Shown: positions 6,548 through 15,051 of the stretch, piece after piece
Numbering within the stretch: the first letter of the stretch is position 1
Layout of the letters: every line of letters begins with the position of its first letter
Assembly (NCBI GenBank): GCA_028703545.1
Contig: JAQVMR010000015.1
Span: 1-18,546 of the forward strand
Length of the DNA stretch: 18,546 nt
Direction of reading: 5' to 3'
Origin: Patescibacteria group bacterium
GTDB lineage: Bacteria > Patescibacteriota > Patescibacteriia > UBA1558 > S5-K13
Notes under the pieces: model-generated
What the model was told of the DNA's origin: nothing
Databases searched by the model: none
The model's input: only the letters and a program-made list of their open reading frames with translations
Program-made: the position numbers and the translations under genes

Positions 6548-6585
6548 AATTATAATCTAAAACATGATCACTGATTAAAAAAATA

Positions 6586-7941
6586 TCAATAAATAGTGTC
6601 TCCAGTTGAATAAGACCACTTTTTTTTATTAATTGTTATAACGTCATTCCAATTATATCCAGCACTCTCAAATACTTCTCCTGTATAAAATGGTCTTTTC
6701 TTTTTATTTTCTATTAAATAAACCGTTGAACTATCATCATATTTGATTAAACTTCCGTCTGGGTGACGTTTTGTATTTGAAATATTTTTTATATCATTAT
6801 AGCGGGCAAGGGTTATATCATCTGCTTCTTTTATCATATTCCACTTATAACCTAAACCGTTGAAAATATTTTCATTCTCTATCCAAGCCTTATTATTGCC
6901 CTGAATTATATAAACTAAACTAGAAGAACCCTTTACAATATCCCCTGTTTTAAAATTTGTTTCTAGTTTCTTGGTTCTAAACCCTAAGACACCTGATGTT
7001 TTTGATTTATTATAAAAAGTATCATATGCTTTTACTTCAAAATAATATTGGGTGTTTGGTTCCAAATCATCAATAATAACTTCGTGATCCAATGAAAGTC
7101 TTTCATCTTTGAGGCTTTTTTTCAAACTAGTAGATTTAGTTCCATAATAAACCTGTGCTTTTGAGGCCCAATTTGTTTTAAATTTAACCCTCACATATCT
7201 TCCTGAAATTAATGAAGTATCATTTATTGGCTCTATATTTGTTATTTTTAATTCTCTGTTTTCTGCATTGGGCACGGAATTAGTATTAAAAATCAACATT
7301 ATATTTGAACTATTGCCACTTTTATCCTTTGCTATAACTTTCATAAAGTATCTAGTATTTGGGGTTAGCCCAGAAATAACTTTTACATGATCAGTGTCAT
7401 AAGAACCGTAGCTAGTTTTTTTAGTTAAATTATCTTCACTATTTTTTCCATATTGTATTTCAGCTTTTGTTTTTTTATTAGTAGTCCACGATATCATTAC
7501 AGCGTCCCAGGTTACCTGAATTACACTGCTTTTTATAATTTCTGGTGGAATTGTATTTACCATATCATCAGTATCAAAAGTTTGAATAAATGACTCACTA
7601 CGATTACCAAAAATATCAATTGCTATGATTTTAAAATAATATGTTTCATCTTCTTCTAATCCAGATAATGAGGATTCATGACTAATATCATAAAGGCTAT
7701 ATCCCATAAAATAAGATAATTCTTCTCGAGACTTCCCATAATAAATTTCTCCTTTTGTATCTATATTTGTGTTCCATTCTACGCTTGCCCTACCATCTAC
7801 AAAATTAAAAACATTTACTTCGGAAATTATTATTTCCCTAGCTAATATTTTATAAACTGGGCATAAAATAAAAAATACTAAAAATACTAAAAAAAATATT
7901 TTTTTTGATGTGTTTCGTTGTGTATTTTCTCGAATAGACAT
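6586..7941 (-). CDS. exported surface protein with three FN3 domains and two C-terminal KRPx-type repeats
   Basis: A 451-residue protein. Residues 14-34 are a signal or anchor helix (KKIFFLVFLVFFILCPVY). Three fibronectin type III-like domains follow at about 36-124, 132-220 and 232-324. Each shows the pattern VxWNTNxxTKGEIxYGK ... SGLxxxTxYYFKIIAxDxxGN ... F.T. The C-terminus has two copies of a roughly 55-residue repeat, at 331-386 and 394-451. It has the form G[DS][LI][IV]K...VY[LI]I..NK[KR]..I...F...GY.WN, followed by a short polar tail. The second copy contains the KKRPFYTGEVF core often seen in CPR surface proteins. It is probably displayed outside the cell and may bind glycans or partner cells; this is inference. 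It is the first gene of a minus-strand group with the TM1266-like and rlpA-like genes, and it is divergent from wcaJ. Confidence 0.8.
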   Translation of the reverse strand: MSIRENTQRNTSKKIFFLVFLVFFILCPVYKILAREIIISEVNVFNFVDGRASVEWNTNIDTKGEIYYGKSREELSYFMGYSLYDISHESSLSGLEEDETYYFKIIAIDIFGNRSESFIQTFDTDDMVNTIPPEIIKSSVIQVTWDAVMISWTTNKKTKAEIQYGKNSEDNLTKKTSYGSYDTDHVKVISGLTPNTRYFMKVIAKDKSGNSSNIMLIFNTNSVPNAENRELKITNIEPINDTSLISGRYVRVKFKTNWASKAQVYYGTKSTSLKKSLKDERLSLDHEVIIDDLEPNTQYYFEVKAYDTFYNKSKTSGVLGFRTKKLETNFKTGDIVKGSSSLVYIIQGNNKAWIENENIFNGLGYKWNMIKEADDITLARYNDIKNISNTKRHPDGSLIKYDDSSTVYLIENKKKRPFYTGEVFESAGYNWNDVITINKKKWSYSTGDTIY

Positions 7942-7968
7942 ACTTTAATAAATAAATTCATTAATGAC

Positions 7969-7998
7969 ATTATAATAAATTTATTAAAATTATTTAAA
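7969..7998 (-). promoter_or_regulatory. candidate promoter of the FN3 surface-protein operon
   Basis: On the minus strand: TTTAAA (7993-7998), an 18-bp spacer, then TATAAT (7969-7974), 27 nt before the ATG at 7941. The -35 box matches the consensus at four of six positions. The region is very AT-rich, so chance matches are likely. Confidence 0.35.
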
Positions 7999-8076
7999 AA
8001 ATTTCAGGAGTCTTTATAAATATTTATTATATTTATTATATACTAAATAGTTTCAAATGAAAACACAACAAGGGTC

Positions 8077-8105
8077 TTTAAAAAACGACTCAATTCTGCT
8101 AATAT
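8077..8105 (+). promoter_or_regulatory. candidate promoter of wcaJ-like gene
   Basis: TTTAAA (8077-8082), a 17-bp spacer, then TAATAT (8100-8105) preceded by TGC, an extended -10. It lies 32 nt before the ATG at 8138, in a 196-bp gap divergent from the FN3 gene. No operator-like repeat is evident between the two promoters. Confidence 0.4.
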
Positions 8106-8137
8106 AAAACTAGTCAAAAAAACATTAAACTATATAA

Positions 8138-9508
8138 ATGTCAATAAATACGGATCTTAAATTAAAAATCAAAAGATTTGTGCTGATTTTTGGAGATATA
8201 ATAATCCTATATTTTTCATTATTTTTAACATTATTTATAAGATTTTATAAAAATTTTTCAAAAGAATTATATGTTAATCATGTAATTTATTTTACAATTA
8301 CATACTTAATATGGTTTATTATGATATTTAGTTTTAGATTTTATGAAACACATAAACCCATAAAAAAACCTCTTGATATAATTATAAATATTGTTTATTT
8401 TTCTTTAATAAATTTATTTTTAAGCGTTTTATACTTTTATTTAACACCAAATCAATTCATTACCCCAAAAACAATTCTTGTCCTTAATATAATAATCTTT
8501 GATGGGCTTTTCTTTCTATGGAGAAATTTTGCTAATAAATTTTTATACAGATATAGCTTAAAACAAAATTGTCTTGTTATAACAAATAGTGAATATCTTA
8601 TAAATAGTATAAAACAAAAACCTGAACTTAATTTAAATATTAAAAAATTTATTAATCCCAACTCAAATATTAATCTTTGGGACCTAGAAAAAATAACACT
8701 TGATGAATTAAATAATTTCTCAGAAAATAATAAAATACAAAATATTATTATTGATGACGAATTATTATTCGACGAACAAATTTCAAAAATATTATTAAAA
8801 CATCTTAATTTAAAAATTGAGATAATTAAAACTTCTGATTTTTATGAAAAATTCCTTGGAAAAGTTGCAATAAAAAATATAAATCAAGTTTGGATTATAA
8901 GCAATTTCAATGAAAATAAAAAATATATTTTTGATATCTTTAAAAACATATTTGATTTAATATTTGGTGTTATATTTTTAATAATTTCAATAATACTAAT
9001 TCCTTTTATAATAATTGCCATAAAGCTAGATTCCAAAGGACCAATTTTATTTATGCAAATTAGAACCGGAAAAAATGGAAAAGATTTTCTCGCTATGAAA
9101 TTTAGAACAATGTGCGTTGATGCAGAAAAAAATGGAGCTCAATGGGCACAGGAGAATGATTCAAGAATAACTCATGTTGGAAATTTTTTAAGAAAAACTA
9201 GACTTGATGAAATTCCACAACTTATAAATATTTTGCGCGGCGAGATGAGCTTAATAGGTCCAAGACCTGAGAGACCAGAATTCATTAAAACTCTTGAAAA
9301 ACAAATTCCATATTACAATCAGAGATTACTTGTACGTCCTGGACTTACTGGTTGGGCACAAATAAATTATCCATATGGCAGTTCAATTGAAGATGTTGTA
9401 GAAAAATTAGAATATGATTTATATTATGTAAAAAACAGATCAATTGCACTTGATGTTTCTATAATTTTAAAAACATTAAACACTGTTATAAAAGCACAGG
9501 GAAGATAA
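8138..9508 (+). CDS. undecaprenyl-phosphate sugar-1-phosphate transferase (WcaJ/WbaP family), surface glycan initiation
   Basis: This integral membrane enzyme transfers a hexose-1-phosphate from a UDP-sugar to undecaprenyl phosphate, the first step of lipid-linked polysaccharide assembly. It has 456 residues. Four or five N-terminal transmembrane helices (about 12-130) lead into a degenerate CoA-binding-like cytosolic domain (about 140-260). A re-entrant hydrophobic helix follows (IFDLIFGVIFLIISIILIPFIIIA, about 268-290). The conserved catalytic domain contains KFRTM (321-325), DEIPQLINILRGEMSLIGPRPE (357-378, with the paired Asp-Glu and the PRP motif) and RPGLTGWAQI (400-409). This is the full WcaJ-like architecture rather than the short PglC type. 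The sugar cannot be read from sequence. It is the first gene of a short plus-strand unit leading to wzx, with an epimerase remnant between them. Confidence 0.93.
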   Translation: MSINTDLKLKIKRFVLIFGDIIILYFSLFLTLFIRFYKNFSKELYVNHVIYFTITYLIWFIMIFSFRFYETHKPIKKPLDIIINIVYFSLINLFLSVLYFYLTPNQFITPKTILVLNIIIFDGLFFLWRNFANKFLYRYSLKQNCLVITNSEYLINSIKQKPELNLNIKKFINPNSNINLWDLEKITLDELNNFSENNKIQNIIIDDELLFDEQISKILLKHLNLKIEIIKTSDFYEKFLGKVAIKNINQVWIISNFNENKKYIFDIFKNIFDLIFGVIFLIISIILIPFIIIAIKLDSKGPILFMQIRTGKNGKDFLAMKFRTMCVDAEKNGAQWAQENDSRITHVGNFLRKTRLDEIPQLINILRGEMSLIGPRPERPEFIKTLEKQIPYYNQRLLVRPGLTGWAQINYPYGSSIEDVVEKLEYDLYYVKNRSIALDVSIILKTLNTVIKAQGR

Positions 9509-9512
9509 AAAT

Positions 9513-9738
9513 ATGATTAATAAAACAAAAAGTGTTTTAGTAACTGGTGGTGCTGGTTTTATAGGATCTAATCTTCCAAAAAAATTAGTTGAACTGCATT
9601 ATAATGTAATAATTATTGACAACCTAAGCAGATATTTCAAAAGCAAAAAAATTATTAAATTATGAGCCTGTAATAAATTTTAAAGAAGGCCTAAATAAAA
9701 CAATTGATTAGTTTATTAAAAATTATAAGAAATGTTGA
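9513..9738 (+). pseudogene. NAD-dependent epimerase/dehydratase (extended SDR) remnant with large internal deletion
   Basis: The ATG at 9513 begins a Rossmann fold: SVLVTGGAGFIGSNL with GxxGxxG, then NVIIIDNLS. This frame stops at TGA 9663-9665 after 50 residues. From 9631, in the +1 frame, the sequence reads as an epimerase C-terminus: DISKAKKLLNYEP, then FKEGLNKTID, a TAG at 9709-9711 where the family has Trp, then FIKNYKKC and a TGA at 9736-9738. So about 45 N-terminal residues are joined to about 34 C-terminal ones; the 230-250 residues usual between them are gone, with a frameshift and a nonsense mutation. The junction lies near 9629-9631. It sits 4 nt after the wcaJ stop and its end overlaps the start of wzx. 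It once probably made a nucleotide-sugar for this locus. The 50-residue piece could still be translated but lacks the active site. Confidence 0.85.
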
Positions 9739-10982
9739 ATAGAATAAAAAATCTTATCTATAAATTATTAAAGAAATCTGAAAAATATTTTAAGACAGAT
9801 ATGATTTATTTGGCTAAGGGTGGATTTTGGCTTACATTCGGATATGTTGCATCTTCTATATCTGCATTCTTGTTGGCAATAACCTTTGCTAATTTATTAT
9901 CTCGAGAAACATATGGAATCTATAAATATGTTTTATCTATTGCTGGATTATTATCCATAACAACTCTTTCTGGAATAAGCACATCGATAACCCAAGCCGT
10001 TGCTAGAGGATATGAGAAATCACTCGTTCCATCAATCAGAACAAGAATCAAGTGGGGACTTATTGGTAGTATTATGGGACTGGGAATTGCTATTTATTAT
10101 TATTTTCAAAAAAATACAGTTCTTACAATGAGTTTCTTGATTATATCTATATTCATACCATTTATGGATTCTTTTGCTATGTATATATCATACTTAAATG
10201 GAAAAAAAGAGTTTAAAACGGGAAGTAAATATGCAATTATTACTAACATTATATCTACAATAGTAATTATTGGAACTACTTTTCTTACTCACAATATACT
10301 CATAATAATCTTATCATATTTTTGTTCCTATACTTTATTAAGATTTATATTTTTAAAGATTACTTTATTGAAAAATAAACCAAACAATAATGAGGATTTA
10401 AAAACTATTTCTTATGGGAAACATTTAAGCTTAATGAATATTTTAAATACCATATCTTCATATATAGACAAATTATTATTATTTCATTTTTTTGGAGCAT
10501 CTGAGCTGGCGATCTATTCAATAGCAATAGCTCCACCAGAACAATTAAAAGGATCTATTAAGATTATTAATGTTTTGGCTTTCCCTAAATTTAGCATCAA
10601 CACAATTGAGAATATAAAAAAGGGATTAAATTCAAAATTATTTAAAATAACTTTAATACTAATGCTAATGAGTGTTTTTTATGCCACACTTGCACCATTT
10701 ATTTATAAAATTTTATTTTCCGGATATATGGAGTCGATTTTTTATTCACAAATATTTTCTATATCTATTACTCTAGCGGGGCCACTTATGATATTTTTAA
10801 ATATTCTTCAAGCCAAACAAAAAACAAAAATACTATATGAATACAATATTATAAGTCCTATATTTAGAATACTAATAACTATAATATTTATATATTATTT
10901 AAATATATTAGGTGCGATTATAGCCAAGATACTTTCCCCTATTTTTGATTTATTATTCTTAAACCAAAGATCTAAACACTAA
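9732..10982 (+). CDS. Wzx-type oligosaccharide flippase (MATE/MOP superfamily)
   Basis: A 416-residue protein made almost entirely of transmembrane helices, about 12 by eye. The N-terminal part KGGFWLTFGYVASSISAFLLAITFANLLSRETYGIYKY is the classic start of polysaccharide biosynthesis flippases (a Gly-rich first helix, then NLLSRETYGIY). Wzx proteins move undecaprenyl-diphosphate-linked oligosaccharides across the inner membrane. The length is usual for the family. The start ATG 9732 lies inside the decayed tail of the epimerase remnant, with no Shine-Dalgarno. The gene ends 2 nt before the stop of the convergent methyltransferase gene, and no terminator hairpin separates them. It is the only transporter in the locus and no ABC exporter is present, which suggests a Wzx-dependent route. 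MurJ is less likely, given the context and length. Confidence 0.87.
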   Translation: MLNRIKNLIYKLLKKSEKYFKTDMIYLAKGGFWLTFGYVASSISAFLLAITFANLLSRETYGIYKYVLSIAGLLSITTLSGISTSITQAVARGYEKSLVPSIRTRIKWGLIGSIMGLGIAIYYYFQKNTVLTMSFLIISIFIPFMDSFAMYISYLNGKKEFKTGSKYAIITNIISTIVIIGTTFLTHNILIIILSYFCSYTLLRFIFLKITLLKNKPNNNEDLKTISYGKHLSLMNILNTISSYIDKLLLFHFFGASELAIYSIAIAPPEQLKGSIKIINVLAFPKFSINTIENIKKGLNSKLFKITLILMLMSVFYATLAPFIYKILFSGYMESIFYSQIFSISITLAGPLMIFLNILQAKQKTKILYEYNIISPIFRILITIIFIYYLNILGAIIAKILSPIFDLLFLNQRSKH

Positions 10983-10984
10983 AA

Positions 10985-11920
10985 TTACTTTGGTTTTCTG
11001 ACAATAAAAAGCATATTCATTCCTGGAAAAACCAATCTAGCCATATTTCTTATTATATTTATATGATAATGATTTTTCTTAACACAAGACTGTTTATCTT
11101 CTTTATCACTTATAAATAATTTATTTTTTTTAAAAAAATACAATGTTTTTTTTAATAATTCACCAATAACATTAGAAAAATAAACTTCTTTAATAACAAT
11201 TATAAAACCATTTTCCTTTAATATTTTACTTAAATTATTATAGTCAAAAACATAAAGATGCTGTGGGGGCTGAAGGGTTCGAATGAGATTAATAGAAAAA
11301 AACCTATCAATACTTTTAATATTTGGGACTTCTATTATTAAGTGTCCGCCTGGTTTTAAAATTCTATATATTTTTTTCAAATACATATTTGGGTCATTTA
11401 AATGTTCTAAAACATGGAACATTGAAATAAAATCAAAATACTCTTCATATTCACGTGATAAATTTAACAAATCGTCCGCTAAAATATTTATACCAAATTT
11501 TTCCTTTGCAAAATTAGACCCTTCTTTGGAAATTTCAATACCATAAGATTTAAAACCTCTTTTTTGAGTAGCTGATAAAAAAAATCCAGCTGCACATCCA
11601 ATGTCTAAAAATCTATCATTTGAAGAAATATATTTGGCATTTATCATATTCATAATATATTCACACTTGCTTTCTGCTTGTAATTTTTTTTGATTCACGT
11701 CATTAAAATAATTATGTTCGTTATTATAATCATAACTTTTATACGCGGTGCTTAGATATTTTTCCTTATTGTAAATATTATCTAAATCTTTTTTTGAAAA
11801 ATTTTGATCTAAAAAAACCAAACCACATTTTTTACATTTTAAAAATTTATATTCTCCTATAGTATATTTATTTTTTATACTTTCGGAACCACATAGATCG
11901 CACTGCTTACGTATTGACAT
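10985..11920 (-). CDS. SAM-dependent class I methyltransferase with N-terminal zinc-ribbon
   Basis: A 311-residue protein, probably the last gene of the long minus-strand glycan operon. Residues 7-32 hold two CxxC pairs (CDLC at 7-10, CKKC at 29-32) that should bind zinc, as in sugar C-methyltransferases and related Methyltransf_23 proteins. The Rossmann-like methyltransferase domain follows: motif I FLDIGCAAGFF at 104-114, the acidic SAM-ribose contact near GIEIS (127-131), FHVLEHLNDP (168-177) and RILKPGGHLIIEVPN (186-200). The C-terminal part is longer than the minimal fold and may bind the acceptor. The acceptor is unknown; a sugar or lipid-linked glycan is inferred from context. It is 6 bp downstream of the GT4 gene. 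Its stop lies 2 nt from the convergent wzx stop. Confidence 0.85.
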   Translation of the reverse strand: MSIRKQCDLCGSESIKNKYTIGEYKFLKCKKCGLVFLDQNFSKKDLDNIYNKEKYLSTAYKSYDYNNEHNYFNDVNQKKLQAESKCEYIMNMINAKYISSNDRFLDIGCAAGFFLSATQKRGFKSYGIEISKEGSNFAKEKFGINILADDLLNLSREYEEYFDFISMFHVLEHLNDPNMYLKKIYRILKPGGHLIIEVPNIKSIDRFFSINLIRTLQPPQHLYVFDYNNLSKILKENGFIIVIKEVYFSNVIGELLKKTLYFFKKNKLFISDKEDKQSCVKKNHYHINIIRNMARLVFPGMNMLFIVRKPK

Positions 11921-11926
11921 ATTATT

Positions 11927-12949
11927 TTATTTTAAAAGATTATACATTTTATTAGCCATTGATTCGCTATTAAATTCTTCATCTATGGATTTTCTGGCCA
12001 ATAAACCAATTTTTTTCAATTTTTGTTTATCATTAAAAATTTCCTTAATTTTTTTTCTCATTATTTCTGGATTTTCTGGATCAATAACAATAGAATTAAT
12101 ATTATTTACTAAATAGTCATCTAAGGATCTTCTATATGTTGCCAAAACAGTTTTTCCGCACGCCATAGCTTCTAGCATAGCGGTTTGTCCACTGCAATCA
12201 GATCCATCTAAATGATTATCTGACTTTGCTGGAATAACAACTAACCTTGCATTTTTATATAAATCTCTAAGAGATAAATAATCAATATCAAACAAAATTT
12301 TTATGTTACTGGGTATTTTACCATCTAAATTCTCTATATTTTTTTTGGAACAAACGATTATTGTTTGGATAGAAAGATCTTTAACTGCCTCTACTAGAGT
12401 TTTATAGTCCCTACCGTTGTCTCTACCCACGCTCAAAATATAACCCCCATCACCCTCAGAATAAGAATAAAAATGCTTATCCACACCAAAAGGAATCACC
12501 ACTAGTTTTCGCTCACTGATTCCATAATCTAAAAGAACTTTTTTTTGATAACTTGATAGGCAAATTATTTTAAAAACCCTCTTTAAAAAAAACAAAAAAA
12601 TCAAACGTTTAAGAGTGGATGATTTGTGTAAAACATTATTCAAATTAATATTAAAAATAATCCATTTATTTTTTTTTATAAAAAACAATGGACTCATTAT
12701 TGCAAAGACATCAATAAATGCTGGAGATAAAATAAAATCGTATTTTAATAAATTAAATATTTTTTTTATATTTTTTCTATCAAAACTCAAACCATTTATA
12801 AAATCAATCCCAGTGCTAAAATTATTATTTATATGGTTATATCCGAATAATTGGTTATCGGGACTTTTGCCACATTGCCACAAATTTAAAGAATCAGCAC
12901 GATTCACTCCCGAATAGACAAATAATACTTTTGATGCAATATTTTTCAT
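11927..12949 (-). CDS. GT4-family glycosyltransferase (GT-B fold)
   Basis: I start this gene at ATG 12949 (340 residues) rather than the TTG four codons upstream, because MKNIASKVLFVYSGV begins a normal GT-B first strand. The C-terminal nucleotide-sugar-binding half has the family hallmarks: VVIPFGVD (150-157), YILSVGRDNGRDYKTLVEA (170-188) and, late, SGQTAMLEAMACGKTVLAT (253-271), the E-x7-E-like region that holds the sugar donor. The N-terminal acceptor half is less conserved, as usual, and is shorter than in many GT4 enzymes. No transmembrane helix is evident; an Arg/Lys- and Phe-rich stretch (RLIFLFFLKRVFK, about 115-127) may touch the membrane. It lies 15 bp downstream of the RfaE2-GmhB gene and 6 bp upstream of the methyltransferase. 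The donor and the linkage cannot be assigned. Confidence 0.87.
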   Translation of the reverse strand: MKNIASKVLFVYSGVNRADSLNLWQCGKSPDNQLFGYNHINNNFSTGIDFINGLSFDRKNIKKIFNLLKYDFILSPAFIDVFAIMSPLFFIKKNKWIIFNINLNNVLHKSSTLKRLIFLFFLKRVFKIICLSSYQKKVLLDYGISERKLVVIPFGVDKHFYSYSEGDGGYILSVGRDNGRDYKTLVEAVKDLSIQTIIVCSKKNIENLDGKIPSNIKILFDIDYLSLRDLYKNARLVVIPAKSDNHLDGSDCSGQTAMLEAMACGKTVLATYRRSLDDYLVNNINSIVIDPENPEIMRKKIKEIFNDKQKLKKIGLLARKSIDEEFNSESMANKMYNLLK

Positions 12950-12964
12950 ATCAATAATCAATTT

Positions 12965-13996
12965 TTATTTTTTGATAATTCTTTTTATATTAATTAGATT
13001 ATTTGAGCTATAATCTATAAATTTACTTTTTTTAATTGGTAGATTATTTTTTAATAATATTGTTTTTGTTCCAGCTAATTTACCTGCAATACAATCTGTA
13101 ATTGAATCTCCTATTGTCCAGCCACTATTCATATTTATGTTGTGTTCTTTTTTTGCTCTCTGAAATAATGCAAATCTGGGTTTTCTACAATCGCATTCTA
13201 TTTCATTTGGATCATGTATACAAAAATAACTATCTAAAAAATTAATATTATATTTTTTAAATTGACTTTCTAAAAATCTATTAAACTTATTCATATCTTC
13301 TCTAGAAAAATATTTTCGTCCAACGCCCGATTGATTAGATATTATAATAAATTCATAACCTAATTTTTTTAAATATAATAAAAGATCTATAATGCCTGGC
13401 ATAAATTCAAAATCCACAATTCGATAAACATATTTCTTGTCTTTATTTAAAATCCCATCTCTATCCAAAAAAATTATTTTCTTTTGAAGAGAAAGGTTAG
13501 AATATCTTTTCACAATTTTATTGATAATTTCTGTTGTTGAAATTTTCATCAGACTCTCATCTTTTTTTTCTCTTATCAAAAATATTTTACCTCCATTTTT
13601 TATAATAGTATCAGATTCCACACAATTTTTTCCATATTCGGTTCCATTACAATGTATATTTGGTTTTATAATATCTAAAATTTTAATAGGGTTTGTTTCG
13701 TGAAAAATAACAACATAATCAACGCATTCAAGTGATGCAAGCATTATTGATCTATTATATTCATCTATTATGGGACCTCTTTTATCCTTATATTTTTTAT
13801 AGGATCTATCCGAATTTAAACAAACAATAAGAATATCGCCCTGTTGTTTTGCTGTTTCAAATGAATAAATGTGACCGGCATGTAGCAAATCAAAGCTACC
13901 ATTGATGGTAACAATTTTTTTATTTTGTTTTCTGATTTTTTTCAATATTTCCCTAAGTTCTATTAAAGATACTATTTTTGCTTTACAATCAATCAT
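12965..13996 (-). CDS. fused RfaE2-like nucleotidyltransferase and GmhB-like HAD phosphatase (NDP-heptose synthesis)
   Basis: A 343-residue two-domain protein. Residues about 15-163 are a cytidylyltransferase-fold domain like the RfaE2 half of HldE: TINGSFDLLHAGH (30-42), VCLNSDRSYKKYK (58-70), RGPI (73-76), and near its end ISTTEIINKI (152-161), which holds the ISSTxII-type nucleotide motif. Residues about 172-318 are a GmhB-type HAD-IIIA phosphatase: FLDRDGILN (176-184) with nucleophile Asp178 and Asp180, ISNQSGVGR (219-227), zinc ligands Cys259, His261, Cys268 and Cys270 in CIHDP...CDCRKP, and IGDSITD (295-301). RfaE2 adds AMP to heptose-1-phosphate; GmhB removes the C7 phosphate. The two adjacent pathway steps are thus in one chain. 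The RfaE1 kinase, GmhA and HldD are not in the window. The start codon overlaps the GT9 stop (ATGA). Confidence 0.87.
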   Translation of the reverse strand: MIDCKAKIVSLIELREILKKIRKQNKKIVTINGSFDLLHAGHIYSFETAKQQGDILIVCLNSDRSYKKYKDKRGPIIDEYNRSIMLASLECVDYVVIFHETNPIKILDIIKPNIHCNGTEYGKNCVESDTIIKNGGKIFLIREKKDESLMKISTTEIINKIVKRYSNLSLQKKIIFLDRDGILNKDKKYVYRIVDFEFMPGIIDLLLYLKKLGYEFIIISNQSGVGRKYFSREDMNKFNRFLESQFKKYNINFLDSYFCIHDPNEIECDCRKPRFALFQRAKKEHNINMNSGWTIGDSITDCIAGKLAGTKTILLKNNLPIKKSKFIDYSSNNLINIKRIIKK

Positions 13997-15051
13997 AAAA
14001 TTTTAATTATTTTTTCCTTAATTTTTGTTACTATTAAATCATCGGGGAGGTCTAACATACAAATAAAATAACTTTTTTTACATTGCTCAAAATAATATTT
14101 TTTATTACATGGGGCGCAAGTGCACTTTTCTATATTATACAATATTTCAGCATTTTTATTATAAAATGGTAACCAGCATGGATTAGAATAATTTCCTATA
14201 ACAACACAATTTTTTTGCATAACGCTGGCTAAGTGAGTAGTCCCAGTATCAACACCAATAAAAAGCAAACAGTCGTGTATGATCTCGGCAGACTCTTCAA
14301 TATCTAGGCCTATTAAATTAATAATATTTTTATCTAAGCCAGATATAAATTCCTTATTATTTTCTTTATCAAAATAACTACCCAATAAAACTATTTTATA
14401 ATCCATACTAGCGACACAATCAATAATTTGATTAATTACATCATACCACCTTTCTGGGGGCAAACTCCTTCTCCAACTAGCCGCAAATGGATGTATTACA
14501 ATATATTTATTTTTTTTCAATCTATATTTATCTAAAATCCTTCCGGATAATAAAAAATTCAAATTTGGTAAATATTCTTTTACTTCATAGCCCAATTCAA
14601 CAAGTAAAGTATTCAGACTTTCATATATACAAATCGAGGGATCAAACATTAATAATTTACTATAAACATACTTATTTATATATGAACCATCTTCATAGCC
14701 AATTAACATACTGTGTCTACTCATACTTAAAATTTTACCAAATATTTTTATGCGAAATGGCATCTTTCCAAACGTAGATTGAATTATAACAACATTTTGT
14801 TTAAATAATTTTTTTATTATAGTAAGCCAAAAAATATAATTATGTAAATTAATTTCTATAACTCTTATAAAATTATATTGTTTACATAGAAATTTTATTT
14901 CTTTTACATTTTTTGATACTAGTAGGTAAAATTTTGTATTGCTTATTCCGTTTAAATTCTTACTTATATTATTCAGAAAAAAAATAGCCATTAGAGTCTC
15001 GCCAATAGAACCCATGGAAATATAAAAAATATTATTAATATTTTCCCTCAT
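13993..15051 (-). CDS. GT9-family glycosyltransferase (heptosyltransferase-like, WaaF/WaaC type)
   Basis: A 352-residue GT-B enzyme. The N-terminus has FYISMGSIGETLMAIFFLNNI (9-29), the counterpart of the GDxLLxTP loop of heptosyltransferases. The C-terminal half has IVIHPFAASWRRSLPPERW (184-202) and FIGVDTGTTHLASVM (264-278), the two best-conserved GT9 blocks (the second is usually GxDTGxxHLA). A cysteine cluster near the end (CTCAPC at 310-315, then Cys324 and Cys331) is often seen in O-antigen-type GT9 proteins. The family usually moves ADP-heptose onto a growing glycan. The next gene encodes a heptose-nucleotide synthesis fusion and overlaps this one by 4 bp, which supports heptose as the donor. 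It also overlaps the upstream methyltransferase by 4 bp, so the three are almost surely co-translated. Confidence 0.88.
   Translation of the reverse strand: MRENINNIFYISMGSIGETLMAIFFLNNISKNLNGISNTKFYLLVSKNVKEIKFLCKQYNFIRVIEINLHNYIFWLTIIKKLFKQNVVIIQSTFGKMPFRIKIFGKILSMSRHSMLIGYEDGSYINKYVYSKLLMFDPSICIYESLNTLLVELGYEVKEYLPNLNFLLSGRILDKYRLKKNKYIVIHPFAASWRRSLPPERWYDVINQIIDCVASMDYKIVLLGSYFDKENNKEFISGLDKNIINLIGLDIEESAEIIHDCLLFIGVDTGTTHLASVMQKNCVVIGNYSNPCWLPFYNKNAEILYNIEKCTCAPCNKKYYFEQCKKSYFICMLDLPDDLIVTKIKEKIIKIL

Noticed and set aside
6549..6554. TATAAT on the minus strand directly before the TM1266-like gene
   Set aside because: It ends one base before the ATG, so transcription would start inside the gene; probably chance in AT-rich DNA.
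9663..9665. UGA read as glycine (Gracilibacteria/SR1 code), which would extend the epimerase fragment
   Set aside because: TGA ends the GT9 and methyltransferase genes exactly at ATGA overlaps (13993-13996, 15048-15051), and reading through 9663 gives no family match in that frame.
12950..12961. TTG start for the second GT4 protein
   Set aside because: ATG 12949, four codons in, begins the normal first strand of the fold.
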